Assembly (NCBI GenBank): GCA_903876885.1
Contig: CAIRBP010000013.1
Location: 1-34,787 of the forward strand
Source: an uncultured Burkholderiales bacterium
Lineage (GTDB): Bacteria; Pseudomonadota; Gammaproteobacteria; Burkholderiales; Burkholderiaceae_C
DNA: 34,787 nt
Reading direction: 5' to 3'
Position 1 is the stretch's first letter; every line of letters begins with the position of its first letter. This document shows positions 25,778 through 34,572 of this stretch, piece by piece. A program made the translations under genes and the position numbers. Below the pieces are notes generated by a model that saw nothing but the letters and a program-made list of their open reading frames with translations, was not told the DNA's origin and did no database searches.

Positions 25778-25958
25778 CGGTGCAAAGTGGAATACGCCAA
25801 CAACAAGATCATAAGTAGAATATTCGAAATTTAAGTACACCTTTCGTAGTATGAAATTACAGGGTATTTTGGAAAACAACAAAGTAATTAGATATCCCGA
25901 TCATGATATATGACAATTACAGTTTCAAATAATTTCATCCCGAAGTAGTACTTATTCC

Positions 25959-27395
25959 ATGAAAATTCAACTTGCACTTTATTTCTTTATATTGGGAACT
26001 ATCCAACTTGGGCTCTTAGTTGGTGTATACCACTACCGAGAAAATAAGGAATACTTAATTAAGAGCCAATACTGGACAGTCTCTTTAATAATAAACATAT
26101 TAGCTATTTTTGTTTTTGGCTTTGGGATTATTTTTATTACAAATATTCAAAGGCCAGATCTTAATTTCACTATTGCAAATGTATTGTTTTACTTTTCATC
26201 GTTACTGCAGATGTTTTTTTGCATTTCACTCAACAGAGTAATTACAAAAAAAGAAAAAATTATTTCATTAATTACTAGTCTTATATTTATATATTTATTT
26301 GACTATTTACGAAGAAATTCAGACTTTGAAAGTCGCACGATATTGATGTGCATCGTTATGAGTTTTTTTTATATCGTACAGATTAGACAATTATCCACGT
26401 TATATAAAAAAGATATTCAATCAAAGCAAATCAACTACTTGAAATATGCAACCACATTGGAGCTATTAGCAGCATTAACACGGATAGCTATCTTTCTAGT
26501 GCCAGCAGCACAAATTCGTGAAGTCGAACAAATCCCGGCAATTCTTACAGTTGTAACTATCTTTCAACTCGTCATGAATACGCTTTCATATATAGCAATT
26601 GGTGGATACTGGACAGAGAAAATTGCAATATCGAACTATCAATTTCACATTGAAAACGAAAGAATAAACCAACTTTTAAAGGAACAAAATAAACTAATCT
26701 ACAGTCTCTCAGTTGCCAATAAAACTGCCGCAACAGGTGCTCTTGCAGCTTCAATTGCTCACGAACTCAATCAGCCACTCGGGTCAAGCAATATAAATAT
26801 TCAACTCTTGAAATTAAAACTGGATAGTGGACACTTGGATCCAGAATTACTTGAAGAAATTTTGATCTCCTTACAAAATGACAATACTAGAGCTTCAACA
26901 ATCATCAAATCCCTGAGATCTATTTTTCTTGAAGAACAAATTGAGTATCAAAACATTCGTCTTGATAGTTTGATTGAATCAGTATTGCCAATAGTTCGGC
27001 CTGAAATCGAAAAAGCACACATTAATTTAGAGGTAGAACTCTCCTGTCACCCTTACATCAAATGTGTTCCAGCTCAAATCAAACAAATATTTTTAAACTT
27101 ATTCAATAACGCTATCTACTCGCTTAAAAAATCCAATTATTCTGAAAAATTAATAAAACTAACAGTGGCCATGGAGTCATCAAATTTACAAATTGATTTT
27201 TACGATAACGGAGCAGGTGTATCTGAGGAAAATCAAAAAGATTTGTTTGAGTTACTAAGCGGATCTAAAAAATCCGGAATGGGTCTTGGACTTTGGTTAA
27301 GCAGGCACATTGTGACCCATCACGGAGGAACACTTGAATATTTAAACGCACCGTATGGAGCGCTTTTTAGAATAAAGATGCACGCCACGGCGTAG
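25959..27395 (+). CDS. Membrane sensor histidine kinase
   Basis: 478 residues. The N-terminal ~220 residues contain about seven hydrophobic segments (near 5-24, 40-62, 70-92, 100-116, 127-142, 160-182, 192-216) with almost no periplasmic loop, so the signal is probably sensed in or at the membrane. Dimerisation helix with phospho-acceptor His268 in AASIAHELNQPLGSS, a FixL-like H-box. The ATPase domain has N-box LNLFNNAIYSL (about 379-389), DNGAG (416-420) and GMGLGLWLSRH (about 440-450). There is no PAS domain. Divergent from the mreB-like/response regulator operon and the obvious partner of that regulator. No strong Shine-Dalgarno. Confidence 0.91.
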   Translation: MKIQLALYFFILGTIQLGLLVGVYHYRENKEYLIKSQYWTVSLIINILAIFVFGFGIIFITNIQRPDLNFTIANVLFYFSSLLQMFFCISLNRVITKKEKIISLITSLIFIYLFDYLRRNSDFESRTILMCIVMSFFYIVQIRQLSTLYKKDIQSKQINYLKYATTLELLAALTRIAIFLVPAAQIREVEQIPAILTVVTIFQLVMNTLSYIAIGGYWTEKIAISNYQFHIENERINQLLKEQNKLIYSLSVANKTAATGALAASIAHELNQPLGSSNINIQLLKLKLDSGHLDPELLEEILISLQNDNTRASTIIKSLRSIFLEEQIEYQNIRLDSLIESVLPIVRPEIEKAHINLEVELSCHPYIKCVPAQIKQIFLNLFNNAIYSLKKSNYSEKLIKLTVAMESSNLQIDFYDNGAGVSEENQKDLFELLSGSKKSGMGLGLWLSRHIVTHHGGTLEYLNAPYGALFRIKMHATA

Positions 27396-27414
27396 CGTGA
27401 CGTGTGGTTCTACA

Positions 27415-27433
27415 CATGCTGAAAATAAGCATG
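27415..27433. terminator. Hairpin between convergent kinase and ahpF genes
   Basis: CATGCT (27415-27420), loop GAAAATA, AGCATG (27428-27433), then CTAGGATTTTT on the + strand. Reasonable weak terminator for the kinase gene; the T-run starts 5 bases after the stem. Confidence 0.5.
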
Positions 27434-27453
27434 CTAGGATTTTTCCAACATAA

Positions 27454-29043
27454 TTAAACTGTTGCAGGTTCTTTAAGCTTTGAACTCTCAGGCGTACGAA
27501 TTAAATAATCAAATGCACTCAGAGCTGCTTTAGAGCCCTCTCCAGCTGCAATGACAATTTGTTTATAAGGAACTGTTGTTACGTCCCCTGCAGCAAAAAC
27601 ACCAGGTAAATTAGTGTGGCATTTATCGTCAATCACAATCTCACCGAATTTACTTAGCTCAAGTGTTCCTTTCAAAAATTCAGTGTTTGGAACCAATCCA
27701 ATTTGTACAAATACGCCCTCTAAATGAACTAAATGCTCCTCTTGCGTTGAGCGATCTTTGTAACGCAATCCGTTAACCTTTTGGCCATCCCCAGTAATTT
27801 CCATAGTTTGAGCGTTAACATGAATAGTTACATTGGTCATGCTCTTAAGTTTAGTTACCAATACAGCATCAGCTTTTAGGCTATCTGCGAACTCAAAAAG
27901 AGTCACGTGTTCTACGACACCTGCTAAATCAATAGCGGCTTCTACGCCTGAGTTACCACCACCAATCACGGAGACACGCTTACCTTTAAATAGGGGACCA
28001 TCACAATGGGGACAGTAGGCAACCCCTTTGTTTTTGTACTCTTGTTCACCCGGTACATTTACATTTCTCCATCGAGCTCCAGTGGATAATATAAGGCTAC
28101 GTGTACTTAGAACTCCGGAGTTTTCCATTTGCACTTGTATTAAACCACCCACCTCATTGGCAGGAACAACTTTAACCGCTCTTTGTAAATTCATAATATC
28201 CACTTCGTAGTGTTTAACCTGAGCTTCTAAAGCGGCGGCAAACCTAGGACCGTCTGTTTCTAATACAGAGATGTAGTTTTCAATACCCATGGTGTCATTG
28301 ACTTGTCCGCCAAAGCGTTCAGCGGCTACACCAACTCTTAATCCTTTTCTTGCTGCGTAAACAGCAGAGGCTGCTCCGGCGGGTCCTCCGCCAACTATCA
28401 AAACATCAAATGGCTCTTTTTGATTGAGCTTGATTGCCTCACGCTCCACGGAGTTTGTATCCACCTTGGCTATGATCTCCTCCAAACTCATCCTCCCAGA
28501 GCCAAACACATTGTCATTCACATACACCATCGGGACAGCCATGACTTGGCGTGCTTCAACCTCTGCTTGATTTAAAGCCCCATCAACGATGGTTGTCTCA
28601 ATTTTAGGATTTAGAATAGCCATCAGCGTAGCTGCTTGGACTACATCGGGGCAGTTGTGACATGACAAAGACATGTAAACCTCGAACTTCATGTTCGAAT
28701 CAAGCGCTTTGATCTGCTCAATAACCTCTGGCTCTACTTTTGGTGGATGGCCACCAGTCCATAGTAAAGCTAAAACAAGCGATGTGAACTCATGGCCCAT
28801 TGGAATTGCAGCAAATCTTACACCCTTAGTGCTCCCCTTTGGGGTGATTAAGAAAGAGGGCTTGCGTTCATCAGTGCCAGTTTCGTCTACGGTTACTTTT
28901 TCCGAGAGCTCCGCTATTTCTTCCAAGAGAGTTCGTAATTCAGCACTTTTTTCAGTTGCATCGAGTGATGCAATCAAATGGATTGGGCTACGCAAATTTT
29001 GCAAGTAAGCCTGTAATTGTGTTTTCATTTGTGCATCTAACAT
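27454..29043 (-). CDS. ahpF: Alkyl hydroperoxide reductase subunit F
   Basis: 529 residues from the ATG at 29043, which has AAGGA 6 bases upstream; the TTG at 29049 is less likely. Electron donor of AhpC: N-terminal thioredoxin-like tandem domain (about 1-200) with redox CxxC in SCHNCPDV, then a FAD/NADH thioredoxin-reductase-like part with [10 protein letters not shown], redox CPHCDGP and [12 protein letters not shown], and the FAD-binding [14 protein letters not shown]. Full length. 125 bases downstream of ahpC on the same strand with a hairpin between, so the two are probably one transcript with attenuated ahpF expression. Confidence 0.95.
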   Translation of the reverse strand: MLDAQMKTQLQAYLQNLRSPIHLIASLDATEKSAELRTLLEEIAELSEKVTVDETGTDERKPSFLITPKGSTKGVRFAAIPMGHEFTSLVLALLWTGGHPPKVEPEVIEQIKALDSNMKFEVYMSLSCHNCPDVVQAATLMAILNPKIETTIVDGALNQAEVEARQVMAVPMVYVNDNVFGSGRMSLEEIIAKVDTNSVEREAIKLNQKEPFDVLIVGGGPAGAASAVYAARKGLRVGVAAERFGGQVNDTMGIENYISVLETDGPRFAAALEAQVKHYEVDIMNLQRAVKVVPANEVGGLIQVQMENSGVLSTRSLILSTGARWRNVNVPGEQEYKNKGVAYCPHCDGPLFKGKRVSVIGGGNSGVEAAIDLAGVVEHVTLFEFADSLKADAVLVTKLKSMTNVTIHVNAQTMEITGDGQKVNGLRYKDRSTQEEHLVHLEGVFVQIGLVPNTEFLKGTLELSKFGEIVIDDKCHTNLPGVFAAGDVTTVPYKQIVIAAGEGSKAALSAFDYLIRTPESSKLKEPATV

Positions 29044-29127
29044 GATCAATCCTTAAATTAGAAATTTGTCTTTAAAAATATTGTTTTTTAAATTGGAATA
29101 ATGGCTTCAATTATGAGATTTCCGAGG

Positions 29128-29153
29128 AAGGAGGCTTCTTTTAAAACCCCCTT
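29128..29153 (-). terminator. Hairpin in the ahpC-ahpF gap
   Basis: AAGGAGG (29128-29134) pairs with CCCCCTT (29147-29153), one G-U. It lies 16 bases after the ahpC stop, with no T-tract. Likely an mRNA-stabilising or partial attenuation hairpin, giving more AhpC than AhpF. Confidence 0.4.
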
Positions 29154-29168
29154 CAGCAGAGTGACTAA

Positions 29169-29732
29169 TTAAATCTTGCCAACTAAATCGAGTGAAGGAG
29201 TTAGTGTTTTTGCACCCTCGTTCCACTTAGCTGGGCAAACTTGACCTGGGTTGTTAGCAACGTACTGAGCAGCTTTTAACTTGCGTAGCGTTTCTTTAAC
29301 ATCACGAGCAATAGCGTTGTCATGTATTTCGGCAGTTTTGATTACGCCATCAGGATTGATGATAAAAGTTCCACGAAGTGCCAAACCCTCTTCCTCAATG
29401 TGCACACCAAAAGCACGTGTCAAATGATGCGTTGGATCGCCAATGAGTGGGAACTTAGCTTTACCTACTGCGGGTGAAGTCTCATGCCAAACTTTGTGTG
29501 AAAACTGTGTATCGGTGGTTACGATATAAACTTCCGCGCCAGCTTTTTGAAATTCTGCGTAGTTATCTGCAGCATCTTCCACTTCCGTTGGGCAGTTAAA
29601 TGTGAATGCCGCAGGCATAAAAATCATCACGGACCATTTTCCCTTGAAAGACGCGTCGGTGACTTCAATGAATTTTCCGTTGTGAAATGCTTGATTTTTA
29701 AAGGCTGGAATGTGAGTGTTGATCAGTGACAT
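29169..29732 (-). CDS. ahpC: Alkyl hydroperoxide reductase subunit C (2-Cys peroxiredoxin)
   Basis: 187 residues from the ATG at 29732, which has AAGGA 6-8 bases upstream; a longer frame starting at 29789 would cross the promoter/operator region and adds nothing recognisable. Peroxidatic Cys47 in FTFNCPTEVED, resolving Cys near 166 in GQVCPAKW, plus LRGTFIINPDG. Reduces hydrogen peroxide and organic hydroperoxides using AhpF. A 17-base palindrome (29765-29781) lies just after a strong -10 box, suggesting repression, possibly by an iron or peroxide sensor. Confidence 0.96.
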   Translation of the reverse strand: MSLINTHIPAFKNQAFHNGKFIEVTDASFKGKWSVMIFMPAAFTFNCPTEVEDAADNYAEFQKAGAEVYIVTTDTQFSHKVWHETSPAVGKAKFPLIGDPTHHLTRAFGVHIEEEGLALRGTFIINPDGVIKTAEIHDNAIARDVKETLRKLKAAQYVANNPGQVCPAKWNEGAKTLTPSLDLVGKI

Positions 29733-29764
29733 GTGTTTCCTTTTTTGATTGATAAAAACTATTA

Positions 29765-29816
29765 AATGAGAAATTCTCATTGACATCAATTATAGGCAAG
29801 CACTGGGGAAAACAAC
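29765..29816 (-). promoter_or_regulatory. ahpC promoter with a Fur-box-like palindrome
   Basis: On the - strand: -35-like TTGTTT/AGTTGT region (29810-29817), consensus -10 TATAAT (29794-29789), then the perfect palindrome AATGAGAA-T-TTCTCATT (29781-29765), covering about +1 to +17. The 8-1-8 form resembles Fur-family boxes. The position downstream of the -10 suggests repression. Confidence 0.6.
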
Positions 29817-29901
29817 TATTCGTCTGATTGTTAATATTTATAGCGGTAATTGAGGTTACCTAATACATAATTTAAAAGGACATTAAAAGCAATACAAAAC
29901 C

Positions 29902-29954
29902 ACCAAAAATAATACTTTGGTAATCATAAAATAAAAATCCCTGATTTTATTTTT
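29902..29954 (-). terminator. AT-rich hairpins after the flagellin gene
   Basis: Two inverted repeats downstream of the flagellin stop on the - strand: one at about 29928-29954 (AAAATAAAATC, loop AGG, GATTTTTATTTT with a bulged T), and ACCAAA/TTTGGT at 29902-29921 followed by T-rich sequence. Together they may terminate the flagellin transcript. Confidence 0.4.
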
Positions 29955-29958
29955 CACA

Positions 29959-32634
29959 CTAGGCGGACAATAGTTTAAGTACTGATTGCTCATTTGTATT
30001 AGCTTGAGCCAAAACTGCATTAGCCGCAGATTTAATGATTTGGTACTTTGCCAAATTCGAACTTGTGCTCGCGTAGTCAGTATCCTTAACACCGCTTTCT
30101 GTGATGTTAAGAAAGGTCGTCTGGGTCGTTAAATTATTAGACGTATAGGTCAACCTATTCATTTTTGCACCCATAACGGATTGATAAGCACTCAAATTAC
30201 CAATGACTGTATCAATTACAGAGAGTACGTTACTAGCGTTTTGTTGGGTTGCGATGTTGACTGTTCTTAAATTATTTGGAATTTCAGCATTTGAGCCTGC
30301 ATCCCCTGTAAGCGCACCCGTCACTGTTCCATTCGGTCCAAAGTCAGGCAAATCAATAATGATGGTTTGGTTTTGCTCGGCACCTACTTGAAAAGTCAAT
30401 CTTCCGACTTGATTCGTTATTTGAGTTGTGCTGGCTTGACCGCCAAACTTACCGACCTGAAAGCCTAAATTAGTGAATTGACTGTTTTGATCAAATCCGT
30501 TTAGACCGGTGGTAATTTCAATTGGCGTCGGAGGCAAAGGTGTCGGAATGTCCTGGAGTGCCTCAACATCTGTTGATTTAGGTATAGTTTGATTTTGAGA
30601 TATGAGCTGGATACCTCCGTAAACTGTTTGAGCTGCGTTTGAGTTAGCAGTTGCATTAGATATGCCCGTTACTCCGTTGGAGCTATTTTGGTTAATAGAG
30701 AACTGAGAAACATTTGCGCTAATGTTTGTGTTTCCCGAGAAAGTAACATCGCTCAAATTAAATACAGTGCCGGGCAATGTTGACGATATTTGTAGGTTAG
30801 TCCCGTTCGTATTTACGGCAATATTAGATAACCTGCCGCTATTGATTTCTCCCTGAATGGCTGCTGCTAATTTAATTGCAGCGTCATCGGAAGATGCGGA
30901 CTGCGCAGTTTGAATATTGACACCATTAATGTTGATACTTAGCCGCGCAGGCTGAAAGGGTGAGCTGCCCTGAAAATCGATTGTTGCGACTTGGGTTGGC
31001 TGATTAAAATCTCCTAAACCAAAACTAGAAGCAGATAGGCCGTCTACGCCAGAGTCAAACCAAGTGGATATATTTCTACCGTCAGAGTTAAGCGTTAAAG
31101 CAGTGTTAGTGGCGTTCTCAGTTGCAGTAACTCCAGTTAAATAAGTGTGCTGATTTATGGCATTCAACACGTTAGTCAGTCTGTCTGCTATCTGCTCCCC
31201 CTGAGTCAGGTTAACTTTGACCTCTACCCCGTTTACATACAGAGATTGAACTCCGTTCACAGACGTGTCAGTCGTTGTAGAAGAACCTACGATCGTTGCG
31301 GGAGTTGCCGTTGCTGCAACGCCAGTAAGTGATGTGCTAGAGTTAATTGCACTGGCAAGGGCAATGGCACTGGCCTGCGGATTGCTGCTTAGCGCAACTG
31401 AGTTTGACACGTGGTCATCTGCACTTGTCGTCGCTCGTATAGGTATCCCGTTAATGACTAAATCCCTGGGCTGTAGACCAAGTGTCTCAACACCCGATGC
31501 TGCTACAGATCGTCTAATAAGATTATGAACAGATTGATTCTTATCAAATGTTTCAGCTTCAAATCCGGAGTTACTGATAACTCCATTCGTTGCATAACTT
31601 AACGTTACAGGTACATTTGATTTCGTTTCCAATGAAATAGTTGAACTTTGATTCCCCTGCTTTATTCCAATGGCCGTAGAGAAATCACTGGGGTTGCCCT
31701 GCGTATTAAATGCAACCTCAATATTTCTTCCGTCTTGTGCAACTAAGGTTATACCCTGCGAATTTGATCCGGTATCCACCGCAGTGACGCCAGTCTGCGT
31801 AGTTAGCATATTGATCGCTTGAATTACAGTTTTACGCGTAATTGCAGGATTATTTGTAGACGAGGAGAAAATCTCAGTTGAAAAACCGTTGATAACTAAG
31901 CCCCCAGTAACTTGATTGGAATTTGTCATTGCAACCCCGGTGAATACATTTGGGTTTACAACAGCGGTTACACCGGTATGCGTGGTACCGTTGGGGTAGT
32001 TGGTCACGCGGTTAATAGCTGCAGCCTTAGCGATAGCACTCGCCGCTGCATTGTCAGAGGGTGATACGGTATCGTCGGTTCCAAGGGAAGGCCCAACATT
32101 AACTTTGTTAACGATCAAGTCTCCAGCCTTCATCACTGGTAGCGCAGATCCATTTGTGTACTGATACTGAGAAGTATTCTTTACTGCAGGTAATTCGCCA
32201 ATATTAGTACCTGGTGTTCCGTTCATAATCGAGATACCGTTCCACGCTGTCGTATTTGCAATACTAATGATTTGATTCTTTAACTGCTGGAACTCTAAAT
32301 CAGCATCAACTCTTTGTGGGTCGGTATATGACCCGTTTGCAGCCTCTAGAGCAAGCTCTCTCATCTTTTGCGTAATATCAGTGATATTTGTAGTTGCTCC
32401 ATCAGCAGTCTGAATAAGATTAGCAGCGTCGTTAGCGTTTTGATTCGCCTGCGTCAAACCAAGTATTTGCGACGTCATTCGGTTGGACAAAGCCAGACCC
32501 GCCGCATCGTCCTTTGCAGAGTTGATTTTCAGACCTGTAGATAACTGTTGCATCGCGCTGGACAACTTCCTCTCAGTCGCGGACATGGCAAGTTGAGCTA
32601 CGATGGAGTTGTAATTGGTATTAATTACAGTCAT
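29959..32634 (-). CDS. fliC: Very long flagellin with repeated central inserts
   Basis: 891 residues, against about 270-500 for most flagellins. N-terminal D0/D1 (1-140) is classical: VINTNYNSIVAQLAM, the KINSAKDDAAGLALSNRM motif (in part), and LALEAANG. The C-terminal D1/D0 (about 800-891) ends with SAANAVLAQANTNEQSVLKLL. The middle (about 172-618) holds five Flagellin_IN-like units of 50-65 residues: A units at 172-230 and 391-450, B units at 245-310 and 464-527, and a degenerate A at 565-618. It is rich in Ser, Thr, Asn and Gly and lacks Cys, as expected for a surface domain. No other flagellar gene is in the window, so it is a solitary filament gene; 'fliC' is assigned by class. Confidence 0.9.
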   Translation of the reverse strand: MTVINTNYNSIVAQLAMSATERKLSSAMQQLSTGLKINSAKDDAAGLALSNRMTSQILGLTQANQNANDAANLIQTADGATTNITDITQKMRELALEAANGSYTDPQRVDADLEFQQLKNQIISIANTTAWNGISIMNGTPGTNIGELPAVKNTSQYQYTNGSALPVMKAGDLIVNKVNVGPSLGTDDTVSPSDNAAASAIAKAAAINRVTNYPNGTTHTGVTAVVNPNVFTGVAMTNSNQVTGGLVINGFSTEIFSSSTNNPAITRKTVIQAINMLTTQTGVTAVDTGSNSQGITLVAQDGRNIEVAFNTQGNPSDFSTAIGIKQGNQSSTISLETKSNVPVTLSYATNGVISNSGFEAETFDKNQSVHNLIRRSVAASGVETLGLQPRDLVINGIPIRATTSADDHVSNSVALSSNPQASAIALASAINSSTSLTGVAATATPATIVGSSTTTDTSVNGVQSLYVNGVEVKVNLTQGEQIADRLTNVLNAINQHTYLTGVTATENATNTALTLNSDGRNISTWFDSGVDGLSASSFGLGDFNQPTQVATIDFQGSSPFQPARLSININGVNIQTAQSASSDDAAIKLAAAIQGEINSGRLSNIAVNTNGTNLQISSTLPGTVFNLSDVTFSGNTNISANVSQFSINQNSSNGVTGISNATANSNAAQTVYGGIQLISQNQTIPKSTDVEALQDIPTPLPPTPIEITTGLNGFDQNSQFTNLGFQVGKFGGQASTTQITNQVGRLTFQVGAEQNQTIIIDLPDFGPNGTVTGALTGDAGSNAEIPNNLRTVNIATQQNASNVLSVIDTVIGNLSAYQSVMGAKMNRLTYTSNNLTTQTTFLNITESGVKDTDYASTSSNLAKYQIIKSAANAVLAQANTNEQSVLKLLSA

Positions 32635-32817
32635 GATTTATTGCTTATGGGATTACACTCCGATAAAGCAAATTACCTGCCATACAAATACTCAATAAAT
32701 AATTAATAAGTATAGTTAATAAAAATATATTAATACTTTTAATCTAAATAAAATTTGACTTATCTGAGTAATGTTCAACTTTCAGACTAGCTTATAGTCA
32801 ATATTTAGATAGCAGAG

Positions 32818-34029
32818 CTAGGGATTTGTTACTTTGGAAACCTCCAACATTCTTAATTCCCAAGGAATGATTACCTTTGAGAATATAACCGGATCAGTCC
32901 ACCCTTTCATTTCACGACCAAGATGCCCGCCCTTTGGGTTGAGCCACAGTTCCTTGGGCGAGTCTCCACTTTGCATAAGTAGCTCAATGTCTGATAGCGG
33001 AACTTGAGTATCCTTTGCACCCGCAACCACTAAAGTAGGGGCAGTAGGTTTGCTTAATAAGCCCTGCGCCTTTAAAGACATTGCAGGCATTATTCTTTTT
33101 AAATCATCGATTGAATTAGCGCCCTCAAACACATTAACAAACGCTGGGGCCAAATCAAATAGATATTCTTTGTTACCAAGCGTTTTGGTTTGGAGAAAAT
33201 CAACAGAAAAGAATTCATCAATTGGTGGTGATTGGGAGACAGCACCTAAGAGTCGTGATCTCTCCACAATTGCGAGCTTGCTAGACCAATACCCGCCAAA
33301 ACTTACGCCCGAAACGATGATTCGATTTGGATCGATTTGAGGAAGTTTTTGCAAATAATCTAATACAGTTGAAAACATCCTTTCTGCATTAGGACTCACC
33401 TTTATTGGCGCTTGTCCAGTGCCTGGACCATCAACAGCAAAGTAACCCACACCAAGCTCAAGTATTTGGTTATAACTCTCCGCAACGGTTTCCTTGCGAC
33501 TATCTAGCCCACTTATTGCGAGAATGATGGGCACAGGTTTGGAAGATTTGGGTAGCCGCAAATAGCCAGTAATTGACTTCCCCTCAAAGGGTATCTGAAT
33601 GACTGTTAAAGCAGGGTTAAGAGTCTTTGAGTACTGGGCGTATGATTTGAGCGCATTTTCATAGGCCTGCACTTTACCAAGAGAGTTAGGAACAGGCCAC
33701 TGCGCCGTATAGTAAAGACGCCAAGCACGTTTGTACAAAAGTGCGGCTTCTGTTTGATTATCAACAAGTTTGGCACGGTCAGTGTATTTTTGTGCCACAT
33801 AACTCCATCCACTCGCCCACTCATCCCTATCCCTGGTTTTAATAAGCGTTAAGGCCTGTGAAACATCTAATGGATCAAGCCCGCCCATGGGATATGCACC
33901 CTTTTCCGCACGGAGTTGAGCTTCAACCTTGATTTCATCAATAGTTCTCTCTGGTGATTGAGCCCAAGTACAAAAATGTGGAATGATCAATAATAAATAG
34001 AGTGCAATTTTCTTATACCTAAGTTCCAT
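32818..34029 (-). CDS. Secreted alpha/beta hydrolase
   Basis: 403 residues with a signal peptide (about 1-23, ending TWAQ). A helical N-terminal region (about 25-140) precedes the hydrolase core. Core motifs: oxyanion turn AISGLDSRKE (in the 170s), nucleophile Ser243 in GVSFGGYW, Asp340 in GAKDTQVPL, His369 in KGGHLG. The layout resembles FrsA- and DHPON-hydrolase-like proteins, where the N-terminal helices form a lid. Substrate unknown: probably an ester or a C-C bond of a small molecule in the periplasm. No operon partner. Confidence 0.82.
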   Translation of the reverse strand: MELRYKKIALYLLLIIPHFCTWAQSPERTIDEIKVEAQLRAEKGAYPMGGLDPLDVSQALTLIKTRDRDEWASGWSYVAQKYTDRAKLVDNQTEAALLYKRAWRLYYTAQWPVPNSLGKVQAYENALKSYAQYSKTLNPALTVIQIPFEGKSITGYLRLPKSSKPVPIILAISGLDSRKETVAESYNQILELGVGYFAVDGPGTGQAPIKVSPNAERMFSTVLDYLQKLPQIDPNRIIVSGVSFGGYWSSKLAIVERSRLLGAVSQSPPIDEFFSVDFLQTKTLGNKEYLFDLAPAFVNVFEGANSIDDLKRIMPAMSLKAQGLLSKPTAPTLVVAGAKDTQVPLSDIELLMQSGDSPKELWLNPKGGHLGREMKGWTDPVIFSKVIIPWELRMLEVSKVTNP

Positions 34030-34263
34030 TTTATTAAACCCTTTAAATTAATTGAGCTGTAGAAAATTAACCCATAATTGCGAAAAATACTTAAACCTAA
34101 TGCTTTTATTGCACTAGATTTTTTAAAAGTTTAATAGAATCAACAGTGCCAATCTATAAGGAAAAACTAGCACCAACTAGTATATATTTTGAAGAGCCAG
34201 AGCTTTGGCTCTTAAACCTAGCCTACCGGCAAAACTTTTACACTTACATTGCAAAAAACCAAG

Positions 34264-34572
34264 ATGGACTCGTTTTGTAATTGGGATGGAACGACTCTCA
34301 CATTAAATGTTCTTGGTAACCCAGGTTCAAAAAAAACTTGCATCGGGAAAGTCAAAGGAAATCAACTCAAGATAAGTGTCAATGCATCGCCATTTCATGG
34401 ACAAGCTACTGACTACATGATTCAATTTCTCGCAAAAGAATTTGCAGTTAAAGCAAAAGATATTGAAGTTGTTTATGGCCAAACTCAGATAAATAAACAA
34501 CTGAAAATACATTTACCCAAAAAATGGCCAGTTGTAGTCTTTGAAGAATTAAAAAGACAAAAATCGATTTAA
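34264..34572 (+). CDS. DUF167/YggU-family protein
   Basis: 102 residues from the ATG at 34264; an in-frame TTG at 34249 would add five. Family marks of DUF167: LTLNVLGNPGSKKT, KISVNASPFHGQATDYMIQFLA (in part) with the 'G-x-A-N/T' region, and VYGQTQINKQLKI. The function is not known. Members often sit next to yggT or a PLP-homeostasis gene, not seen here. No strong Shine-Dalgarno. Confidence 0.8.
   Translation: MDSFCNWDGTTLTLNVLGNPGSKKTCIGKVKGNQLKISVNASPFHGQATDYMIQFLAKEFAVKAKDIEVVYGQTQINKQLKIHLPKKWPVVVFEELKRQKSI

Noticed and set aside
29733-29789. N-terminal extension of AhpC by 19 residues
   Set aside because: The internal ATG at 29732 has a good Shine-Dalgarno and gives the normal family length; the extension overlaps the promoter palindrome.
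32745-32800. Sigma-28-like promoter before the flagellin (GAAAGTT ... CAGATAA on the - strand)
   Set aside because: Spacing is two to three bases too short and the -10 lacks the GCCGATAA core, so I do not call it.
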